Shown one piece after another: positions 24,755 through 30,624 of a stretch of 30,624 nt of DNA. The notes below the pieces were generated by a model, which saw only the letters and a program-made list of their open reading frames with translations, was not told where the DNA came from and made no database searches. Each line of letters begins with the position of its first letter. Positions within the stretch are counted from its first letter, which is position 1. This DNA is from JAUNBG01 sp964442735 (GTDB lineage: Bacteria > Planctomycetota > Planctomycetia > Pirellulales > Thermoguttaceae), in NCBI GenBank assembly GCA_964442735.1, contig CAYUAP010000058.1:1-30624 (forward strand), written 5' to 3'. A program made the translations under genes and the position numbers.

Positions 24755-26896
24755 ATGAAATCCATCATTGCTCTTTTTACCCTTTTACTTGGGCCTTGGT
24801 TTATATCGTTTAATGAAGAATCTTCCATTTTAACATTGAAGAACGAACAGAATCAGGTAGTTTTATCGGGAAAACTGACGTTCGAGTCGGGAGGTAAAAC
24901 GTGGCGAGTCGGTCTGGCCCGTGATAATGTTCCACAACGTTTGACTTTAATCGATTCCCAAAATCAGGTTTTCGGTTATATTTCCTTCCAGCAGAACGGC
25001 GATTCAATCAATCTGCTGGTCCATCATCGGACAAGACAGTTTTACGAAGGAAAATTAACGTTTGACGGAACCTTGCAGTGTGCCGAAGACAGTTTTGCCT
25101 GTCGAACGGAATCGTTACACGGCGAACGAGTTCTACCGTTAGGGGCGGGCAAGGCCGATTCCCTCCTGAACGACTCCGTTTTCTCTACTGAAAAGGATCT
25201 CCTCGTTCGATTTCTCGGAGGAAAATCGGTAATCACCACAGATAAAAAAGCGGGAATCTTCCATATTAAGTATACGGGAGAAATTCAGGAGGCATCCGAA
25301 GCATCCTGGGGTCTGCGAATAGAAAAAGACTATTTCAAAACACGATATGTCCCCTATTATACGCCGATTGATCGAAAACGCTGTCCGAAGGCACCGACCG
25401 GGTGGATGTCCTGGAACGTTTATTTCGATAAAGCGACGGCGGAAGACAATTTGGCCGAAGCACGACTAGGTAAAAAATATCTTCAGCCATTCGGACTGGA
25501 ATTCTGGTCGATTGAATCGTGGCAGGGTAATTCAGATCAACTTCCCGTCTCGAAATTCTATAATTTAAATTTAGAGGCCAATGAACGACAATTTCCCAAG
25601 GGAATGAAGCAGTTGGCAACCGATATTCGTGCCCTTGGTTTTCGGCCAGGCCTCTGGGTTGTTCCCTTCGGAACCGGAAATGAAGAATTCTATCAAGCGC
25701 ATAAAGACTGGTTCGTCCACAATAAAGAGGGTAAACCATTATCGACCTGGGCGGGAAAATATACATTGGACCCGACCAATGAAGAGGCGCAGAAACATGT
25801 CATGAAGATACTGGATATCTGCTCCCATGATTGGGGTTATGAATTCTTTAAAATCGATGGAATGTCGGCCGGACCAGGGTACTGTGCCCATTTCTTCGAA
25901 GATCCCAATATTCGATGTTTCTTTAAGGATCCAAAATGCCCGAATGCCTTCGAGCAGTGTACCAATAATTTTCGTAAAGCCATAGGTCCGGACCGCGTTT
26001 TCCTTGCCTGTCAAGGTCATGCCACCGGACCGGAAGCGGCTGTTGCCGATGCGTCCCGAACAGGAGCCGATATCGTTCATCCCAATCAGCCTGTGAAATG
26101 GGCTAATCTCCTAAATCAGGCCGGACGTACCTTGAACCAGATCTTTACCCATAATATCGTTTTCTATTCCGACCCGGATACCCTGTTGGTCAACGAAGCA
26201 TTGACCCTTGAAGAAGCTCGCCTGTCGGCAACAGTCGTTAGTCTGCCCGGCCAGTTAATGTTTTCCGGCGATAAACTGGCCGAACTTCCCATGGAACGAA
26301 TTCAACTTCTTCAGAAGGCACTTCCCGTCTGCGATATTCATCCTATGGCACTCTATCCCTGTTTCTCCATGCACTCGATCTGGGACCTTAAAGTCGCCCG
26401 TAATTTCCTGAATTGGGACGTCGTTGCCCTCTTTAACTGGACGGATCAAGAGGCTCTCCTCGGTTTCAATACCGCCGAACTGGGACTCGACTCTACCGAA
26501 AAATACATTCTCTATGAATACTGGACAAATAAATTCCAGGGTGTGATTGACGATAAATTCGAAATGAAGGTTCCACCCCACGCGGTTCGACTGCTTGCGG
26601 TTCATCGCCTTCAAACAACTCCGCAGTTTATTAGCAGTGATCGTCATATAACCCAGGGAGCGGTCGACCTCGTTGATCTTCAAACTAAAGGCAAAATGTT
26701 GGAAGTGAAGGTTACATTAGTCGAAAATCATCCGACAACCCTTCGTTTCCATCTGCCGAAAGGTTATGTATTTGAAAAGGTGATTAATCCCGAAGCGGTC
26801 AAGACCGAATGTAAAATGGAAGAAAACGGTCTTCTGACCATAAAATTGATTTCCAAAAAATCGGATACCGTACCATTGACGATTGAATTCAAATAA
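24755..26896 (+). CDS. exported clan GH-D glycoside hydrolase, alpha-galactosidase-like
   Basis: The 713-residue protein belongs with the melibiase-type hydrolases (GH27/GH36 and relatives), which release alpha-linked galactose or similar sugars with retention. AAAGGAAA lies 6 nt before the ATG. A short signal peptide (MKSIIALFTLLLGPWFIS) leads into an N-terminal beta-sandwich (about residues 25-200). The catalytic TIM barrel begins near APTGWMSWNVYFD, with FRPGLWVVPF, WGYEFFKIDGMS (nucleophile Asp in KIDG) and DASRTGADIV (candidate acid-base Asp). A C-terminal beta domain with HAVRLLAVHRL follows. Exact linkage cannot be read, since planctomycete members are little studied. It is monocistronic, with MITE-like copies on both sides, in a neighbourhood of other exported sugar-related genes. 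Confidence 0.85.
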   Translation: MKSIIALFTLLLGPWFISFNEESSILTLKNEQNQVVLSGKLTFESGGKTWRVGLARDNVPQRLTLIDSQNQVFGYISFQQNGDSINLLVHHRTRQFYEGKLTFDGTLQCAEDSFACRTESLHGERVLPLGAGKADSLLNDSVFSTEKDLLVRFLGGKSVITTDKKAGIFHIKYTGEIQEASEASWGLRIEKDYFKTRYVPYYTPIDRKRCPKAPTGWMSWNVYFDKATAEDNLAEARLGKKYLQPFGLEFWSIESWQGNSDQLPVSKFYNLNLEANERQFPKGMKQLATDIRALGFRPGLWVVPFGTGNEEFYQAHKDWFVHNKEGKPLSTWAGKYTLDPTNEEAQKHVMKILDICSHDWGYEFFKIDGMSAGPGYCAHFFEDPNIRCFFKDPKCPNAFEQCTNNFRKAIGPDRVFLACQGHATGPEAAVADASRTGADIVHPNQPVKWANLLNQAGRTLNQIFTHNIVFYSDPDTLLVNEALTLEEARLSATVVSLPGQLMFSGDKLAELPMERIQLLQKALPVCDIHPMALYPCFSMHSIWDLKVARNFLNWDVVALFNWTDQEALLGFNTAELGLDSTEKYILYEYWTNKFQGVIDDKFEMKVPPHAVRLLAVHRLQTTPQFISSDRHITQGAVDLVDLQTKGKMLEVKVTLVENHPTTLRFHLPKGYVFEKVINPEAVKTECKMEENGLLTIKLISKKSDTVPLTIEFK

Positions 26897-26906
26897 CCAG
26901 TATCCC

Positions 26907-26942
26907 CTTTTGAAACCACGGATATCACGAATGAATACGGAT
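26907..26942 (+). repeat. partial copy of the second dispersed repeat
   Basis: AAACCACGGATATCACGAA and what follows match the 3' half of the 55-bp family (ACCACGGATATCACGGATAAACAC). Like copy 1, it abuts the end of a MITE-like element, here copy I. Confidence 0.7.
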
Positions 26943-27080
26943 ATACTCAAGGTCTTTACAAAAGTCTATTTTTCAAAACAGGCGAGACACCTGTTTGGGA
27001 AGATGCGGACGAGACCTGCCTGCCGTCAGGCATGGCGTCCGCGCTCCCAGAAAATGCCGAATTTTTACGTCCTAAAGTAT
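26943..27080 (-). repeat. MITE-like element, copy I, with extra hairpin module
   Basis: In reverse orientation: ATACTCAAGGTCTTTACAAA (26943-26962) and TTTTTACGTCCTAAAGTAT (27062-27080) as ends, with the 21-nt insert (read here as CCTGCCTGCCGTCAGGCATGG plus flanks). The remainder of 26897-27207 holds no gene. Confidence 0.9.
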
Positions 27081-27207
27081 TGTATATCATCTATCGAAAA
27101 ATACAATTTTTTAGAATAAAAAAATTCAAACATCCCTAATGATAGAATATGTATAGAATACGTATTGTTATAGATGTTATTTTTCAAAAGACAATTCGTA
27201 CAAATTC

Positions 27208-28239
27208 ATGGTTATTCGTGGAACAAGTAAAAACAAATACATTTCCCTAAAAAATAAAATGGCAGAATCGCGAAGAAGAAAACTCAAGCCGCAGAATATC
27301 GAACCGAAGGCGGATATACATAATATACAAAACGCTTTTTTGGATTACATACACAACGAATGTAATCTATCGGCGAATACCTGTATGGGGTATCGACGAG
27401 ACCTGGCGCATTTTTACGAATGGCTGCAAGATCGCCGAATCGTAGAATTAACAATACAGGATCTGGCAGATTACGTTAACTGGCTTTATGACCGGTCATT
27501 GGCGGCAGCAACGCTGTCACGTCATGTTGTTTCACTTCGAGTTTTTTTTCGTTATCTTCAATTGGAAGGGATATTAAAGACGAATCCCGCCGAACTTCTT
27601 GGCAGTCAAAAATTATGGGAGCGCATACCATCAGTTTTGACACCGAAGCAGGTAGACCGTCTTTTAGCGGCCCCGATTCCGGAGGAGGATATTTTTTGGA
27701 TTCGGGATCGGGCCATTTTAGAGATGTTTTACGCGTCGGGAGCACGAGCGTCCGAACTGGTCAATCTCCGATTTCGTGATATTCATTTATCGGAGAAATA
27801 TTGTCGTTTGACCGGAAAAGGAAATAAACAGCGCGATGTTCCGCTAGGAGCGCAGGCGGTTCTGGCGTTTGACTCCTGGGTTAAGGAGGGGCGTCCGGTC
27901 ATTCTAAAACATGTAGCACAACGAAAAAAAACGATTCTGACCGAAACGACGCCACTCCCGGAGGACTGGGCTTTTATTTCACGAACGGGACGTCATATGC
28001 GTCGCGAGGCTTTATGGGAACTAATCAAGAAATACGCGTTTCGTATCGGTGCGCCCTCGTCCATTAGTCCCCATTCACTCCGGCACAGTTTCGCTACACA
28101 CCTCCTGAATGGAGGGGCCGATATCCGCCAGGTTCAAGTTTTATTAGGGCATGTTTCCATTGTAACTACGGAAATATATACCCATGTCAATTTATCCAAT
28201 TTAAAAGATATTCATCATAAATTTCATCCAAGAGGTTAG
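27208..28239 (+). CDS. tyrosine recombinase of the XerC/XerD type
   Basis: A site-specific recombinase of up to 343 residues. The N-terminal SAM-like DNA-binding domain spans about residues 40-125 (FLDYIHNECNLSANTCMGYRRDL, TLSRHVVSLRVFFRYL), and the catalytic domain has all expected residues: Arg in GARASELVNLRF, Lys in TGKGNKQRDVPLG, His-x-x-Arg in HSLRHSFATH, His in LLGHVS and the nucleophile Tyr in TEIYTHVN. Length and motifs fit chromosomal dimer resolution XerC/XerD rather than a phage integrase, and no phage or integron features are nearby. No clear ribosome binding site marks the start; Met at 27259 is an alternative. The next gene begins 3 nt after its stop, suggesting cotranscription. 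Whether it is XerC or XerD cannot be decided from sequence alone. Confidence 0.93.
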   Translation: MVIRGTSKNKYISLKNKMAESRRRKLKPQNIEPKADIHNIQNAFLDYIHNECNLSANTCMGYRRDLAHFYEWLQDRRIVELTIQDLADYVNWLYDRSLAAATLSRHVVSLRVFFRYLQLEGILKTNPAELLGSQKLWERIPSVLTPKQVDRLLAAPIPEEDIFWIRDRAILEMFYASGARASELVNLRFRDIHLSEKYCRLTGKGNKQRDVPLGAQAVLAFDSWVKEGRPVILKHVAQRKKTILTETTPLPEDWAFISRTGRHMRREALWELIKKYAFRIGAPSSISPHSLRHSFATHLLNGGADIRQVQVLLGHVSIVTTEIYTHVNLSNLKDIHHKFHPRG

Positions 28240-28242
28240 TTT

Positions 28243-29064
28243 ATGTTTGACTTCCGTGCTATTATAGACGAGACCGATATCGTCAATTACGTGAAAACAC
28301 TGATTTTACCTCCGTATATGTCCTATCTAAAAATAGAACCCTTTCGTTTTTCGGAACAGGTACACAATACGGCAGGACGGGAATCGCTTCGGGTTGCCTA
28401 TGCGGAGGAAGGACGTTTGGAAGAAGTGCAACTATCTCCCGAAGATCACGCATTGCCAATTTTAACCAGTCTCGCCCTCGGACTCGACCCAAATACCATT
28501 GAAATTCCGAAGGACTCCGTCTGGACCTGGACTCCGGACAGATTGTCCGATATTTCCTATGACGAAAATGGTAATAAAAACGGTACACTCAATACCGCAA
28601 ATACAATGAACCTCTTTTTTAATCCTAGAGATTATTCATTCGATCATGAATACAAAGGCGTTTTACAGCCGCATCAGGCCTATATCAGTGTCTCAAAACA
28701 GATCCTCTATATAGAATTATCGGTCGTTAAACGTTATATATTGGAACGAATCGGAGCGATTCTTCTGCCTGATTCTCCAATGCAACTCAAAATTTTCATG
28801 CAGATGGAAAAATGTCCAACTCTGTCCGACAAAAAAGACGATCTTTATGTAACCCTAATGGCCGACGGATATCGTTTCCAATGTGGTCGTCTGGCAGGTG
28901 AAATGATTTTCGACTCCGGAAAAGTCTTCTATGATCTGGTACGTTTTGCCAAATTGGACCAGGCCTATAAATATATAGAGGAATACATTCAGTTCGACTG
29001 GATGAATACAGCTCCCCGATTTTCAAAAGACGGAATTTTATTCGAACCAATTTCACAAAGTTAA
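28243..29064 (+). CDS. conserved-looking protein of unknown function linked to the Xer gene
   Basis: I do not recognise this 273-residue protein. GAGG, overlapping the recombinase stop, lies 7 nt before the ATG, so translation is likely coupled. There is no signal peptide, membrane segment or coiled coil; it looks like a soluble cytoplasmic alpha/beta protein with normal composition. Visible segments include the acidic N-terminus MFDFRAIIDETDIVNYVKTL, SWTWTP-like aromatic patches (DSVWTWTPDRL), an Asn-rich middle (ENGNKNGTLNTANTMN), and a C-terminal helical part (FYDLVRFAKLDQAYKYIEEY). No catalytic motif is evident. Context suggests a partner or passenger of the recombinase, but this is only proximity. 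A MITE-like element follows 40 bp downstream. Confidence 0.75.
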   Translation: MFDFRAIIDETDIVNYVKTLILPPYMSYLKIEPFRFSEQVHNTAGRESLRVAYAEEGRLEEVQLSPEDHALPILTSLALGLDPNTIEIPKDSVWTWTPDRLSDISYDENGNKNGTLNTANTMNLFFNPRDYSFDHEYKGVLQPHQAYISVSKQILYIELSVVKRYILERIGAILLPDSPMQLKIFMQMEKCPTLSDKKDDLYVTLMADGYRFQCGRLAGEMIFDSGKVFYDLVRFAKLDQAYKYIEEYIQFDWMNTAPRFSKDGILFEPISQS

Positions 29065-29104
29065 GACTATTCCTATAAAATGTAAACTGATACAAATTAA
29101 TGGT

Positions 29105-29234
29105 ATACTTTAGGACGTTATAAATTCGGTATCCCCTGGGGGCATATTCCCTGGGAGCGCGGACGTCTCGTCCGCATCTCCAAAACAGGCGTCTCGCCTG
29201 TTTTGAAAAAAGGTATTTGAACGACCTTGAACAT
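29105..29234 (+). repeat. MITE-like element, copy J
   Basis: The left end ATACTTTAGGACGTTATAAA (29105-29124) is the best match to the family consensus. The right end is TATTTGAACGACCTTGAACAT. Between left end and first hairpin, a GGGGGCATATTCCCT module is inserted. A partial gene copy starts 15 nt after it. Confidence 0.9.
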
Positions 29235-29248
29235 AATAAAGGTGAAAA

Positions 29249-29491
29249 ATGGAAAACAAATGTAATAATAACGAAGTCCCGAATTCGGATTCCGTGGAGG
29301 ACAGACAATCTGTCGGATATAAATTATGTCTTTTTATTTTAGTCATTATTGTAAATGTTCTATTGATTATAATTTCGGTTGGGAGCGTATTCCCTGGGAG
29401 CGTATTCCCTGGAGCATATTCCTGGGAGCGCGGACGTCTCGTCCGCATCTCCAAAACAGGCGTCTCGCCTGTTTTGAAAAAAGGTATTTGA
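29249..29491 (+). pseudogene. truncated first copy of the membrane-protein gene start
   Basis: The first 44 residues (MENKCNNNEVPNSDSVEDRQ to the membrane segment ending IIISV) match the intact gene at 29762 apart from one residue. The frame then runs into the next repeat element (GSVFPGSVFPGAYSWERGRL) and ends there. It keeps the same upstream AAAGGTGAAAA, so a short membrane peptide could be made, but it is most simply a duplication remnant. Confidence 0.85.
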
Positions 29492-29505
29492 ACGACCTTG
29501 AACAT
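29379..29505 (+). repeat. left-truncated MITE-like element, copy K
   Basis: It begins abruptly at the GGTTGGGAGCG junction with the first gene copy, carries two or three GGGAGCGTATTCCCT modules, both hairpins, and the right end TATTTGAACGACCTTGAACAT. Confidence 0.88.
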
Positions 29506-29519
29506 AATAAAGGTGAAAA

Positions 29520-29612
29520 ATGGAAAACAAATGCAATAACAACGAGGTCCCGAATTCGAATTCCGTGGAGGACAGACAATCTGTCGGATATAAATTATGT
29601 CTTTTATTTTAG
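29520..29612 (+). pseudogene. truncated second copy of the membrane-protein gene start
   Basis: This is another copy of the same 5' end. One T is missing in the membrane-segment codons (CTTTTATTTTAG against CTTTTTATTTTAG), so the frame stops after 30 residues (ending YKLCLLF). A few silent or near-silent differences from the other copies (such as GAGGTC and AATTCC) show it is not an assembly echo. It continues out of frame up to the junction with copy L. Confidence 0.88.
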
Positions 29613-29649
29613 TCGTTATTGTAAATGTTCTATTAATTATAATTTCGGT

Positions 29650-29747
29650 TGGGAGCGTATTCCCTGGGAGCGCGAACGTCTCGTCCACATCTCCCAAACA
29701 GGTGTCTCGCCTGTTTTGAAAAAAGGCATTTGAACGACCTTGAGCAT
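29650..29747 (+). repeat. left-truncated MITE-like element, copy L
   Basis: The same junction (GGTTGGGAGCG) as copy K, with one GGGAGCGTATTCCCT module, both hairpins and the right end CATTTGAACGACCTTGAGCAT, 14 nt before the intact gene. Confidence 0.88.
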
Positions 29748-29761
29748 AATAAAGGTAAAAA

Positions 29762-30379
29762 ATGGAAAACAAATGTAATAATAACGAAGTCCCGAATTCG
29801 GATTCCGTGGAAGACAGACAATCTGTCGGATATAAATTATGTCTTTTTATTTTAGTCGTTATTGTAAATGTTCTATTGATTATAATTTCTGTTCTATATT
29901 ATTTTCCTGTAAAGAAGAATCACAATCAGGATCAAATGCTTGACAGAACCGAGATCGACAAGACTTCCCCGGAAGAATCACCGGAAGAAGTTGAACAGTC
30001 CTCAACGGAGGAAGAACAAGCGAAGGAACAAGCAGAAGTCCGGTCAAAAAAAGATGTAAATACGGAGGCCAGTTCCGTGGCGAATGAAAATCGACAGGAG
30101 GCGCAGTTACCAAGATCGACAGACAGTTTTCCGACTGGTAACTCCGATAATGCAATGAAATGGCAAACACTCCAGGCCGATGCCCAAAAAGAGGCTGCCA
30201 ATGGAAACTATGGTAAAGCGTATCAGAAGGCGGTTGAGGCCCGGCAACAGTTATCGGGACAGAAACAGACCACCCAGATTCAGGAGAAAATTGGACGAAT
30301 AGATCAATTTCTCGAACGATGTACCGAACATTTAACGCCATCTTCTTCCAGTAAAAATAAAGGAAATTCCATTCGGTGA
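29762..30379 (+). CDS. single-pass membrane protein with charged linker and C-terminal helical repeat
   Basis: I do not recognise a named family for this 205-residue protein. AAAGGT precedes the ATG. After about 25 polar residues comes one clear membrane segment (LCLFILVVIVNVLLIIISVLYYF, about residues 26-48), then a long Glu/Gln/Ser-rich linker (SPEESPEEVEQSSTEEEQAKEQ, to about residue 130). A C-terminal helical part, WQTLQADAQKEAANGNYGKAYQKAVEARQQL, reads like one TPR-type helical hairpin and is followed by another amphipathic helix. Orientation is probably N-terminus in the cytoplasm and the charged part outside, though the N-terminus is not strongly basic. The whole upstream region consists of two partial copies of its own 5' end plus repeat elements, so expression signals are duplicated as well. 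Confidence 0.8.
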   Translation: MENKCNNNEVPNSDSVEDRQSVGYKLCLFILVVIVNVLLIIISVLYYFPVKKNHNQDQMLDRTEIDKTSPEESPEEVEQSSTEEEQAKEQAEVRSKKDVNTEASSVANENRQEAQLPRSTDSFPTGNSDNAMKWQTLQADAQKEAANGNYGKAYQKAVEARQQLSGQKQTTQIQEKIGRIDQFLERCTEHLTPSSSSKNKGNSIR

Positions 30380-30452
30380 TCGGCCTGATATCCGTGGTTA
30401 CACCTTCCTTTTTTACCGTTCGAGTTGGAAGAAAATAATCATCTGTTCGGAA

Positions 30453-30518
30453 ATATCACAGGCAGTTATATATCAGGCAGTTATATATCACGGGCAATCA
30501 TATATCACGGGCTGTTAT
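30453..30518 (+). repeat. 15-17 bp tandem array, 4 units
   Basis: Four units of the type ATATCACGGGCAGTTAT, of 17, 15, 17 and 17 bp, follow the membrane-protein gene. The remainder of 30380-30569 shows no gene. Confidence 0.85.
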
Positions 30519-30569
30519 AATGATTTAGGGGTATTATAGCTGTTTTGCAAGCATTTACAAACAATTTTC

Positions 30570-30624
30570 AGTAACCATTCACGAACGATTTTGGAACCAC
30601 GGATATCACGGATAAACACTGATA
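30570..30624 (+). repeat. second dispersed repeat (55-bp family), copy 2
   Basis: AGTAACCATTCACGAACG to ACACTGATA matches 18983-19038 nearly base for base and is cut by the window end. Confidence 0.9.

Noticed and set aside
29110..29772. 220-codon minus-strand frame over the triplicated region
   Set aside because: It is opened by the repeat structure; its product consists of element sequence read backwards, with no recognisable domain.

Overview
The window looks like a piece of a Planctomycetota chromosome, probably from a Pirellulales-like lineage of moderate to low G+C content. Three things support this. There is a DUF1559 protein with the planctomycete prepilin-type sequence around PAVQAAREAARR. 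There is a giant secreted protein carrying the LEPR-XLL type N-terminal motif (LEQLEERVLLS). Several Tat- or Sec-exported sugar-related proteins (Gfo/Idh/MocA, BNR_4, FG-GAP, clan GH-D) are of types abundant in planctomycetes. No rRNA, tRNA, CRISPR array, transposase or phage gene was seen.

Layout. 1-1701: a DUF1559 gene whose 5' end is broken or cut off, then a small lipoprotein gene. 2088-7886 (minus strand): a giant exported metalloprotease/beta-helix protein. 8297-15376: a complete, compact trpE-G-D-C-F-B-A operon, preceded by a consensus promoter and what appears to be a classical ribosome-mediated attenuator (leader peptide with two Trp codons, pause hairpin, antiterminator, terminator). 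15957-26896: a loose series of monocistronic genes, mostly exported and mostly connected with carbohydrates (Gfo/Idh/MocA oxidoreductase, BNR_4 propeller protein, FG-GAP protein, alpha-galactosidase-like hydrolase), mixed with a GNAT acetyltransferase, a small alpha/beta hydrolase and a short exported protein. 27208-29064: a Xer-type tyrosine recombinase and a tightly linked unknown gene. 29249-30379: a gene for a membrane-anchored protein whose 5' end is present three times in tandem.

The spaces between genes are full of repeats. A roughly 110-140 bp MITE/REP-like element with 20-bp terminal inverted repeats (ATACTYWAGGWCGTTATAAA) and two internal hairpins occurs about 12 times, in both orientations, always outside the main genes. 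A second 55-bp dispersed repeat lies directly against it in two places. Short tandem arrays with periods of 9 to 18 bp occur in at least nine places. One of them multiplies the Shine-Dalgarno sequence between trpF and trpB, and one of about 40 nine-base units keeps an Ile-rich reading frame open.

The trp genes together make tryptophan from chorismate, and the leader would couple their transcription to the supply of charged tRNA-Trp. The exported enzymes suggest use of algal or plant polysaccharides, but no transporter, regulator or sulfatase is present to define a complete utilisation locus.
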